This document shows, in pieces, positions 25,240-32,933 of a DNA stretch of 64,000 bases. The notes under the pieces were generated by a model that saw nothing but the letters and a program-made list of their open reading frames with translations, searched no databases and had not been told where the DNA came from. Location of the stretch: contig JAUZRW010000011.1 in the NCBI GenBank assembly GCA_030950085.1, positions 16,614-80,613 of the forward strand, written 5' to 3'. The position numbers and the translations under genes were made by a program. Position 1 is the first letter of the stretch, and each line of letters opens with the position of its first letter. The DNA is from Anaerolineae bacterium. Its GTDB lineage: Bacteria > Chloroflexota > Anaerolineae > Aggregatilineales > Phototrophicaceae.

Positions 25240-28200
25240 TTAATCATCATCATCGCCCCCCAACAAATCTTGTAGCAAACCCGCCACATCAATATCGAGG
25301 TTGCCATCAACCGTTTCATCCCATATTGGCTCAGATTGGGCAGAGTCTTGTGATGATTGCGTGCTAGAGATGTTGCTCTGCCAAGTGGCGCGTCCATCAT
25401 TACGATAAAACAGATTCATGCGCTCAATCTCATCGGCAAGTTCGGCAACATGGGCAATTTGAACCACACTTACTTGATTGCGTTGTGGCACATAGGCACG
25501 ACCTTCGGGCAAGATGTCATCGGGTATCCCAGAAACATGCCAGTAAAGGCGTTGCAAACTTTCGCGGCTACCCAAGGCGAATCCAGTACGGCGCAACATC
25601 AAATGGCGCATGAGAGGGTCTGTTGTCCGTTCCAGATAACCGGCTGCCCAAATATGAAACGGCAAGTCACTGAATACACGGGTACAGTCGCGCAGGATAC
25701 GCAATGCCTCTGGTTCGGCACTCAACGCTTCACTGACCATATCATAATCGTCAATCATGACAACCGTTGTCGGGATAGGGGCGTTCGGGAGTAATTTTTT
25801 CCCGTGCTGAAGCTGCTGTAAATCTAGCGCAAGGTGCTTGACTTGCTGCAAAAATTCTGTGGGATGAGTACAGAAAGCGACAACATGCTTGAGGTCACGC
25901 AGAGCATTCAGGTGACGGTCATTAAAATCAACCACTAAGATTCGCAATTGTTGAGGCGAAAATTGCTCGGCGGCGGTGAGTGCCGCAGTCAAGAGCAGAT
26001 TCGTCTTGCCCGAACCCGGTACCCCTGTGACAATAAAATGGGGTCCCTCATTTTGCCAATCCAAGACAAAGGGCGTAATAGAGGTATCATCGCTATAGCC
26101 GAGTGTTGTCTTCAAGCCATTTTCGCTATCCGCCGGATACAAGGTATGAAGCGGAATATAGGTCGGCAGATTACGGATTTGTGCTGGGGCTTGGTCTTGC
26201 TTATAGGTTTTGTGATAGGTTTCGCGCATATGGTCAATAAATTCGCCAAGTGATTTTTGTGCTGCCTCATAGCTTGGATGACCCGGTATCACACACGGCA
26301 AACAGACTTGAGTGATAAGCGGCGGTGTGTGATGCACATAACCTCGTCCAACAGGAAAACTGACTTGCATCGGCGTGTTGGTGCGCCCGACGAGAATATC
26401 ATAATCACTGGCATTATTGAGTTGTAAGGCGATGCGCTGTGGAATCAAGGAACGGAATCTGTCCGGTACAGAATCAATGCTGCTGGCAGTCATCACGACG
26501 TAGATACCGACTGCTCGTCCCTCTTGAATCAGGCGTTCAAAATCGTGCATGTGCGTTTCCCAATACGAATCACGGAATTGCTCGTACTGGTCAATGAAGA
26601 CAATTTTAACGGGGCGATTTTCGTCCAAATGCGGATGATTCGCACGCCAATCGAGTTCTTTCAGTAAGCTACCAAATAAGCGCCGTACCCGTTCAATTTC
26701 TGTGCCATAGATGACTTTTTCAGCATGGGGCAATTGGCTCACAGCATCTAAGCCTGTTCCGGTGAAACTCACAAAGTACATATGGAGATTTTGCGGTGGA
26801 TGCAAGACAGCTTCACTGAGGGCGAGGGTTTGCAAGAGTGTCGTTTTGCCACTGCCGGGTCCCCCCATCACCAGTAAATGACCATCTTTTGCCGCTAAAT
26901 TTTCGCGCTGGCTGGTATTGAGGTGAATCCACAACGGGTCTTGACTACGATTGTAAATATCATCGACTAGACCAAGCGGTGCGCTGCCGACTTCAACGGG
27001 TGTATTAGCAGGGACATCCCATTCTTGACCATCAAAACCGCGAATTTCTGCAATCGAAAAAGGCAATGCCAGTGTAATGCGTTCTTCTAGCGGCGGCAAT
27101 AATAGCGGCGGCATCCGCATCAGACCTTCATTACCGGCATAATCATGAAGCAAGTCTGACATAGCGCGTGCGATAGTATACGGTTCGCTGGATTGTGGCA
27201 TGGTCGGGTAAGCCGCCCGAATATCTGGTAGCAAATTAACCCGTTCGCCACGCTCGGTAATCAACTCTAGGCGCATTGCCTCATCCATACCATCTTCGCC
27301 ATGCAGCCGTAGATTATAATCGTCTCCAGCATAAGCAGTCTGGAATTGTTTGAACAAACTATGTTCACCCACTTGCAAAAAACCGCGTCCGGGCTGACCT
27401 GTCGGTAGATAAGCAGCATCGGGGCGACGCAACATCGCCCGACTCGCTTCGACACTTTGTACCCTTAGGCAGATACGAAATTGCAAATTGGCATTCATCT
27501 CATCGGTGATGATATCCATCGGACTCTGTGTCCCAAGAATCAGATGTAAGCCTAAACTGCGCCCGACTTGCACTGTTCGCACCAATTCTTTCATGAAATC
27601 TGGCATTTCACGGGCGAGTTGGGCAAATTCATCCACGATGATAATCAGATGGGGCAGTGGCATATATTTTTTGTTATTGTGGAAATTGCGCGAGAAAAAT
27701 TGATGATACTGATGAATATCGCGCATATTCTTCTCTTTGAGAAATTCTTGGCGATACTCGGTTTCAGCTTTGAGCGCCTCTAAAGCGCGTTGCACCAGCA
27801 CGCCATCAAGGTTTGTGACCATACCCCCCGTATGCGGCAAATCCCGAAAACCTCTGAATGTACTGCCACCCTTAAAATCAATCAGCAGCAGATTCAACAA
27901 ACGTGGGTCATGCTCAATGGCGAGAGCTGCAACGAGTGTTTGTAGCAATTCACTTTTGCCTGAACCTGTTGTGCCAGCCAATACGCCATGGGGCCCGTGA
28001 TGGTCTTCATCTAGCATGAGATAGGTATTCATCGTCAGGCTTTCGCGCCCAATGGGAACAGCGAACGGGAGTGGCGTATTTTCGATATCTCGTTGCCATG
28101 TTTCGTTGAGAATATCGACCAATTCGCCAACTTCCTTAATGCCGTACATTTCCAGAAAATCGACTTGTTGCGGAATCCGTCCGGCACTGCCTATATCCGG

Positions 28201-29439
28201 CATGACAATCCCCGATATCGAGCGGGCAAAATGGTCAGCATCGGCATCTGAGAGCAAGTCAATCGTATCGCCAACAATCTCTTCATCGCTCACTGCGAGG
28301 CGGATATAGCGAAATTGCCCTCGGCTACCAATATCGACAATTGCTTGCGTTGCGCCCGGTGCATCTTCGATACGATTAGCGACAAAAATCGTCGAAACAC
28401 CCAAATCTTGCCCCTCTCGCAGCAAGGTTTGATAAACGACTTCACTCGCCATCAATTCCATATCATCAATGATGACGAGCAAGTGCGGCAGATGGATGAC
28501 ATCTTTATTTTCACGGCGCGAGTCAACCACCTGACTCAGCATCCCGACGAGATTCCGTACACTGTCGGTATCATAAGCAATGAAATCCGGTTGTTGCCCT
28601 TGATGGGTGCTGCTAGTATGCGGCAACCACTTCAACCATTGCCAATCGCTATGATGAGCTAGTGGCGCAACGAGATTAATATGCAAATCTTGTGGGGCAT
28701 GAGTCATCGCCAATTGACACACACTGGCATGAATGGCATTGAGAACCATACTGCGTCGTCCACAATAACTTATTGAGGCATCACGTTTTAAGGGGGCGAC
28801 TATCGGTACCGCCTTCAAATAGCGATATTGGTCTACAAGGACAGTCGCTTCTTTGAGCAGTGGATTATCAGTCTCCAAATTAGGGGGCTTGATGTGTACG
28901 GATGAGGGGATTCGTCCACGCCCTAAGCGCACTTGCATAAAATCATGGTGGTCAGGGCGACGTTCCCATAAGCGCGAATCACGGGCAAGACCGCGTTGTA
29001 ACAGGGTTGTCGTATCGGGATGATTTTCTTCCAGAATAGCTTTTTGAGCTTCATGAGCGGCTTGTAGACGGGCTTGTTTTTTGTGCAAACTGCGGATGTA
29101 CTGCCGTTCATTTTCGATTTCGCGTTGTTCGTGTTGTTTCCGTCGCCAATGTTGCGCGAGGAATGCGCCAGCAATGCTGAAACCGGCTAAGGCAACCATC
29201 GGCACAGCAAATAAAGCACCCACGCCGGATGAATCGCCAAAGGCACGTCCGACATAAAAGAGGGCAATCACACCAATACCCATCACAGGCAGTATCGTCA
29301 CCAGTGCATTGGGTTCTGGCGCATCGGATGGTTGCGGCGGAGCAGGTAAATCAACTTCACCATCCGGCAGTGTCGGTAGTTGAATGCGTGGTGGGCGATT
29401 GAAGTTAGCCGATTGCAAGCGATTATCGTTGCGCATCAA
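25240..29439 (-). CDS. eccC: EccC/EssC-type FtsK/SpoIIIE secretion ATPase (three ATPase domains)
   Basis: The motor of a type VII secretion-like system. Two membrane helices (about 45-63 and 74-95) are followed by three FtsK-type ATPase domains. Walker A motifs: GTTGSGKSELL (about 485-495), GGPGSGKTTLL (about 855-865) and GVPGSGKTNLL (about 1138-1148). Walker B-like strands: LLLIDFKGG and HLIIIVDEFAQLA, VKIVFIDQYEQ, TVVMIDDYDMV. At 1399 residues it matches mycobacterial EccC length. Unlike Firmicutes EssC it has no N-terminal FHA domains; a separate membrane FHA protein is encoded upstream. A degenerate ATPase-like region (about 190-420) precedes the first motor domain. It starts 46 bp after a WXG100 gene. 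The C-terminus is very acidic (GGDDDD). Recognition of WXG substrates by the last ATPase domain is known in the family. Confidence 0.93.
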   Translation of the reverse strand: MMRNDNRLQSANFNRPPRIQLPTLPDGEVDLPAPPQPSDAPEPNALVTILPVMGIGVIALFYVGRAFGDSSGVGALFAVPMVALAGFSIAGAFLAQHWRRKQHEQREIENERQYIRSLHKKQARLQAAHEAQKAILEENHPDTTTLLQRGLARDSRLWERRPDHHDFMQVRLGRGRIPSSVHIKPPNLETDNPLLKEATVLVDQYRYLKAVPIVAPLKRDASISYCGRRSMVLNAIHASVCQLAMTHAPQDLHINLVAPLAHHSDWQWLKWLPHTSSTHQGQQPDFIAYDTDSVRNLVGMLSQVVDSRRENKDVIHLPHLLVIIDDMELMASEVVYQTLLREGQDLGVSTIFVANRIEDAPGATQAIVDIGSRGQFRYIRLAVSDEEIVGDTIDLLSDADADHFARSISGIVMPDIGSAGRIPQQVDFLEMYGIKEVGELVDILNETWQRDIENTPLPFAVPIGRESLTMNTYLMLDEDHHGPHGVLAGTTGSGKSELLQTLVAALAIEHDPRLLNLLLIDFKGGSTFRGFRDLPHTGGMVTNLDGVLVQRALEALKAETEYRQEFLKEKNMRDIHQYHQFFSRNFHNNKKYMPLPHLIIIVDEFAQLAREMPDFMKELVRTVQVGRSLGLHLILGTQSPMDIITDEMNANLQFRICLRVQSVEASRAMLRRPDAAYLPTGQPGRGFLQVGEHSLFKQFQTAYAGDDYNLRLHGEDGMDEAMRLELITERGERVNLLPDIRAAYPTMPQSSEPYTIARAMSDLLHDYAGNEGLMRMPPLLLPPLEERITLALPFSIAEIRGFDGQEWDVPANTPVEVGSAPLGLVDDIYNRSQDPLWIHLNTSQRENLAAKDGHLLVMGGPGSGKTTLLQTLALSEAVLHPPQNLHMYFVSFTGTGLDAVSQLPHAEKVIYGTEIERVRRLFGSLLKELDWRANHPHLDENRPVKIVFIDQYEQFRDSYWETHMHDFERLIQEGRAVGIYVVMTASSIDSVPDRFRSLIPQRIALQLNNASDYDILVGRTNTPMQVSFPVGRGYVHHTPPLITQVCLPCVIPGHPSYEAAQKSLGEFIDHMRETYHKTYKQDQAPAQIRNLPTYIPLHTLYPADSENGLKTTLGYSDDTSITPFVLDWQNEGPHFIVTGVPGSGKTNLLLTAALTAAEQFSPQQLRILVVDFNDRHLNALRDLKHVVAFCTHPTEFLQQVKHLALDLQQLQHGKKLLPNAPIPTTVVMIDDYDMVSEALSAEPEALRILRDCTRVFSDLPFHIWAAGYLERTTDPLMRHLMLRRTGFALGSRESLQRLYWHVSGIPDDILPEGRAYVPQRNQVSVVQIAHVAELADEIERMNLFYRNDGRATWQSNISSTQSSQDSAQSEPIWDETVDGNLDIDVAGLLQDLLGGDDDD

Positions 29440-29485
29440 AAACCTCTAGGCTAAAACGCATTATCGAATACCGCAGCCATGATGC

Positions 29486-29755
29486 TTAAAATGCTTCGTC
29501 GGCTGCTTGCATCCGACGGGCTTGATTTTCCAGACTACGGGCAAATGCCTCTAGTGCTGTCACCCATTGCTGCATCTCAGGACGGGCGCGTTCCCACATT
29601 TGGAAGAACCGTTCTGCCCGTTTGCCCATCCACTGCACAGTCTCAACAGCCTCTTCTAAGCGTTGAATCTCCGCACGCACACTATCAGCCTCTTGGCGGA
29701 TACGAGCCGCACGCTGGTACAATTCGACATAAGGGACACGGATAAAATCGCTCAT
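29486..29755 (-). CDS. WXG100-family (Esx-like) protein
   Basis: 89 residues, two helices with a central turn at Trp42-Met43-Gly44 (WMGKRAERF). Long amphipathic helices lie on either side (YQRAARIRQEADSVRAEIQR and WVTALEAFARSLENQARRM). These are small secreted partners and substrates of T7SS, usually acting as dimers. It lies 46 bp upstream of the ATPase gene and 18 bp after the other small helical protein, so the pair may form a heterodimer. A canonical C-terminal YxxxD/E export motif is not seen. Confidence 0.88.
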   Translation of the reverse strand: MSDFIRVPYVELYQRAARIRQEADSVRAEIQRLEEAVETVQWMGKRAERFFQMWERARPEMQQWVTALEAFARSLENQARRMQAADEAF

Positions 29756-29773
29756 GATAAAGTCCTATAAAAA

Positions 29774-30061
29774 TTACTCTGTTGGGCGCGATGCCAACTC
29801 GATTTCATTGGCAGCATCACTCAAGCGTTGCTGAAATTGTACAAGGTTTTTTGCCGCATCTTTCAAACGCGGAGTCAAGCGCATATAACGGGCGCGAAAT
29901 TCCTCAGCAGCGATGCTTGTAAAACGGTCAACGCTCAACGCCCGAATCTCAGCATCTACAGATTCGATACTGTCACTGATGCGTTGGGCGCTATTTTGTA
30001 TCGTTTGAGCCGCATCACGCATTTGGCTCGTTTTGGCTCGTAATTCACCATCCATCAGCAA
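29774..30061 (-). CDS. WXG100-like small helical protein lacking the WXG turn
   Basis: 95 residues with the same two-helix pattern as the neighbour: QMRDAAQTIQNSAQRISDSI, then a turn (LSVDRFTSIAAEEFRARY), then LKDAAKNLVQFQQRLSDAAN. The Trp-X-Gly is replaced by Val-Asp-Arg. Divergent Esx partners without WXG are common (for example one half of a heterodimer). It starts 13 bp after the kinase gene. An in-frame ATG three codons in (at 30055) could also be the start. Confidence 0.8.
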   Translation of the reverse strand: MLMDGELRAKTSQMRDAAQTIQNSAQRISDSIESVDAEIRALSVDRFTSIAAEEFRARYMRLTPRLKDAAKNLVQFQQRLSDAANEIELASRPTE

Positions 30062-30074
30062 TTCCTTTCGTTAA

Positions 30075-31205
30075 TCATCTATTTGTAAACTCGGCAATTG
30101 CCAAGAGGACAATCGACAAGGTGACAGCAATCGCCATCGCTACCCCAAATGCTAGTACCAACATTGATGCCGGATTGCTAACAACCTGACCAGTCGGACT
30201 ATAAGCGGCTGTTGTGATGCCAGTCGGGGCGGCTTGCGCTTCTAATGTGCCAACTGCCCCATCTTCTGCTGAGTCAGGCATCGGAGCGACTTCGACATCT
30301 GCGGCGGTTGCAACAGTATTTTGCGAGATAAAAATCGCATTTTCGATATCTTCTGCAAATTGAGTTAAATCGGTATAGCGGACATCGCGTGCGCCTAATG
30401 CTTTTGTGAAAATGGCATCGAGTTGCTCTAAATCCGCCAGTTTCAAATCATCAGGCATTTGTGGGTCTTCAATGGTTGTCGGCTTCACCCATTCGCCATC
30501 ATCAAGGCGTTTTTTTGCCGCAAAACGCGCATACATCCCTTTTTTGATAATCGGGTCATCATAATCAAAAATCGGATGGCGACCAAATAAGATTTCATAA
30601 GCGACAACAGCGAAACTCCACGCATCGCCAATCGCATCAGGGGCTTCAAAATCCGGCGGCATATAAATACTCGTCCCGATGTTGAAGTTCGTCATATCGC
30701 GGTTTTCGGCTGCCAGCGAAATACTAAAATCCATCAGATAGGGTTTATCTACGCCATTGATATTGCCCGGCTTAATATCGCGGTGAATGATGTCATTTTT
30801 ATGCGCGAGTGACAGTGCAGAAGCCACATTCTTAATGATTGTGAGCCGTTTACGAATATTTTGCTTGACCAATTCGCCGCGCAAGATGAGTTTGTCCAGT
30901 GAGGGGCTATCAATAAATTCCATCACAAAATAAGGGCGTTCAGACTCTAAATCCCACTCGTAAATCGCCGGAATATTAGGATGATTCAGTGTTTTCAGGG
31001 CATTGACTTCGCGCTCTAGGCGTTCACGATGTTTAGTGGCAGAGCGGCTGCTAATCAGATTTTCGCGCATGAATTTAATAGCGACGATTTGCCCACCTGC
31101 GCCCATCGCTTTCCAAATTTCACCGGATGAACCGACACCCACATGCTCTAACAATTCATAATTATCAATCTTAGCGCCTGATTCTATCTTCATCATAATA
31201 GACAT
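30075..31205 (-). CDS. Tail-anchored Ser/Thr protein kinase of the T7SS-like locus
   Basis: A 376-residue kinase. Glycine loop GVGSSG (23-28), Lys44, HRDIKPGN (141-148) and the metal-binding Asp159 in DFS (Gly replaced by Ser) are present, so it is probably active. After an Ala/Pro-rich linker there is one C-terminal membrane helix (about 346-371, MLVLAFGVAMAIAVTLSIVLL) with only a few residues beyond it. T7SS of Firmicutes has EssB, a membrane-bound pseudokinase fold. This protein has the same order (kinase fold, then membrane helix) in an equivalent gene position but with catalytic residues. It may phosphorylate the FHA protein's partners or the ATPase. It lies 13 bp upstream of the WXG-like gene. 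Several Met codons near the start (1, 4, 5) leave the exact start open. Confidence 0.9.
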   Translation of the reverse strand: MSIMMKIESGAKIDNYELLEHVGVGSSGEIWKAMGAGGQIVAIKFMRENLISSRSATKHRERLEREVNALKTLNHPNIPAIYEWDLESERPYFVMEFIDSPSLDKLILRGELVKQNIRKRLTIIKNVASALSLAHKNDIIHRDIKPGNINGVDKPYLMDFSISLAAENRDMTNFNIGTSIYMPPDFEAPDAIGDAWSFAVVAYEILFGRHPIFDYDDPIIKKGMYARFAAKKRLDDGEWVKPTTIEDPQMPDDLKLADLEQLDAIFTKALGARDVRYTDLTQFAEDIENAIFISQNTVATAADVEVAPMPDSAEDGAVGTLEAQAAPTGITTAAYSPTGQVVSNPASMLVLAFGVAMAIAVTLSIVLLAIAEFTNR

Positions 31206-31217
31206 TATCCGCCATAT

Positions 31218-31308
31218 TTGTTTAACGAAATTACTTTGATGACTCGCATAATCTCACTCTCATTTTGCAATATTGTGTGAGATACGATGAAACCCCGAAA
31301 GGGGATTA
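31218..31308 (+). repeat. Family III two-hairpin element, copy A
   Basis: Begins TTGTTTAAC, contains CTCACTCTCATTTTGCAATA plus TTGTGTGAG (hairpin 1), then AAACCCCGAAAGGGG (hairpin 2, four G-C pairs closed by a GAAA loop). It occupies the gap between the FHA and kinase genes and ends at the FHA gene's stop codon. Read on the minus strand, the CCCC-TTTC-GGGG-TTTCAT end looks like a weak terminator. Other copies: 40223, 59520, 60652. Confidence 0.75.
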
Positions 31309-31938
31309 TCGAATAGCTTGTTCACGAGTTTCGGTTGGTAATATCAATCGGAGGCGTACTTTGCTACCGAGTTGTACCACATCTTGGTTAAAAACCCGTA
31401 CTGGAAGATTCGGCTCGATTTGTTCAAATTGCCCCTCTTTGAACAAAAAAGTGCCATAGGTGCTTTCGGTATCAATTAAATAATATTCGCGCAAATCTTC
31501 ATCCCCCGCAAAGAGGGCATGATGCCGCGAAATACTGCGCTCATCAATTGCCATCAAAATTTGTTGCTCTTCATTGAAAAAGCGTCCGATTCCAAATTCA
31601 TAAGCGGGCAGGGCTAAATCTTTTGCCTCTGGCATACCGGCTTCAACCACGAATTTGCCAGAAACCCCGTGGTCAGTGACACCCGTTACCCCACCTGTGC
31701 CGGGTCCAGACCCCACCTGTGCCAGAATTGTGGGTAATCCACTGGATAATTTATCTTGCGACCAAGCACCGCTACTGCGTGGCATGACAGGGTGTGTGGG
31801 TTGATTGGCACGGTCTTCAACAGTACCTGTAATCGACAAAAACGTGGCATAGACAACCTGTATGAGGGCAACCAAACCCAAACCCACAGGCAAATAAGTT
31901 ACTAAATTTCGCAGAAAGAGATTCCAATCAAGTGTCAT
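31306..31938 (-). CDS. Membrane-anchored FHA-domain protein
   Basis: A 210-residue phosphothreonine-reader candidate and the first gene of the T7SS-like locus. One membrane helix (about 14-36) is followed by a Pro/Gly/Ser-rich linker (40-95) and a C-terminal FHA domain (about 97-203). FHA landmarks: GIGR 116-119, SRHH 137-140, and STYGT (158-163 region), where the usual Asn is Tyr. In Firmicutes T7SS the FHA domains are fused to EssC; here the domain is separate. Its natural partner would be protein phosphorylated by the adjacent kinase. A possible promoter lies just upstream at 31985-32013. Confidence 0.88.
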   Translation of the reverse strand: MTLDWNLFLRNLVTYLPVGLGLVALIQVVYATFLSITGTVEDRANQPTHPVMPRSSGAWSQDKLSSGLPTILAQVGSGPGTGGVTGVTDHGVSGKFVVEAGMPEAKDLALPAYEFGIGRFFNEEQQILMAIDERSISRHHALFAGDEDLREYYLIDTESTYGTFLFKEGQFEQIEPNLPVRVFNQDVVQLGSKVRLRLILPTETREQAIR

Positions 31939-31984
31939 CTTGCCTCATCCCAGATGATGATTATGACAATCTATATTGCTCTTT

Positions 31985-32013
31985 ATTCTAATGTGCGACT
32001 GCATAATGCACAA
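31985..32013 (-). promoter_or_regulatory. Candidate promoter of the T7SS-like locus with nested inverted repeats
   Basis: On the minus strand: TTGTGC, 17-bp spacer, TAGAAT. Two inverted repeats lie within it: GACTGC (31997-32002) with GCAGTC (32014-32019), and TGTGC (31992-31996) with GCACA (32008-32012). They could be an operator. The predicted start is about 40 nt before the FHA gene. Confidence 0.35.
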
Positions 32014-32128
32014 GCAGTCCAGATACCAAATTCTATAAAAATGACACTTTTTGACCTATGGGACGAGACATATCACATCCGTTATGACCAAAAATGATGA
32101 TATGCCGAGAATGTTTGATTGACAGGCA

Positions 32129-32725
32129 TTAATGATTAGCGACCAGACTATCCAGCAGCATATGTAATCCTGCGATAATGCGCTCTAAGTCGTAATGCCC
32201 ACTCTGGCGTTGAAAGCGAATCGTGCTGACATCAAGCATGATATACAAGCAGTCTGCCATATAATCGACATCGCCTTGTCGTTGCAGACGCGCTAATAAG
32301 CCATAAATCGTTTGTCGCCACCAATAATGTGCCGGATGGCGCAACATATCAATCCCACCTTGATTCGCCACTTCGCGCAATAATTCGTTATGCTTATCCA
32401 CATAAGCAACTGCTTGCTGTAAAAACCATTGCAACGCTTGGAAAACATCGGGTGTAACCTGCAAGTGGCGCAATGTTGCTTGCTGGAAATCGCGCATATT
32501 TTCATCCAACAACGCATGACACAGTGTTGCTTTGTCTGCAAAATGGCGATAGAGTGTGCCTTTGCCGACTCGCGCTTCTTTTGCAATCGCTGACATGGTA
32601 ACAGAATCGACACCGTGTTCTTCAAACAACTTATGTGCCGTATCCATCAGCAAGCACCGATTCCGAACGGCATCAGCACGAATAGATTTTTCTGGATTCA
32701 GTGAAATAATGTTCTCAGGTTTCAT
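32129..32725 (-). CDS. TetR-family transcriptional regulator
   Basis: A 198-residue regulator. The N-terminal helix-turn-helix is typical (TAHKLFEEHGVDSVTMSAIA, then VGKGTLYRHFADKATL). The C-terminal ligand domain is helical and unassigned. It is divergent from the S9 peptidase gene (208 bp between starts), so it may control that gene and itself. It ends near the start of the T7SS-like locus on the same strand, about 190 bp upstream, without an evident terminator. Confidence 0.9.
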   Translation of the reverse strand: MKPENIISLNPEKSIRADAVRNRCLLMDTAHKLFEEHGVDSVTMSAIAKEARVGKGTLYRHFADKATLCHALLDENMRDFQQATLRHLQVTPDVFQALQWFLQQAVAYVDKHNELLREVANQGGIDMLRHPAHYWWRQTIYGLLARLQRQGDVDYMADCLYIMLDVSTIRFQRQSGHYDLERIIAGLHMLLDSLVANH

Positions 32726-32821
32726 ATTTTTATTGTATCACATAATAGCAAACGCATAACGTGAAATGATAATTCTGGATTGTAATTTCTTGCCGCAATT
32801 TGTTACAAAATTTGTTTTTTG

Positions 32822-32849
32822 TTGTAATAGTGTTATGTTTTAGTACAAT
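32822..32849 (+). promoter_or_regulatory. Candidate promoter of the S9 peptidase gene
   Basis: TTGTAA (32822-32827), 16-bp spacer, TACAAT (32844-32849). A small palindrome TTTGTTACAAA at 32799-32809 lies just upstream and could be the site of the divergent TetR protein. AAAGGA (32919-32924) is the ribosome binding site, 9 nt before the ATG. Confidence 0.45.
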
Positions 32850-32933
32850 AGAAGTATTCGAAAAAATGGGAAAATAATCGCAATCATCCGCAATGGAATA
32901 AAACGTAAAATGTTTTTGAAAGGATAGACTTTT

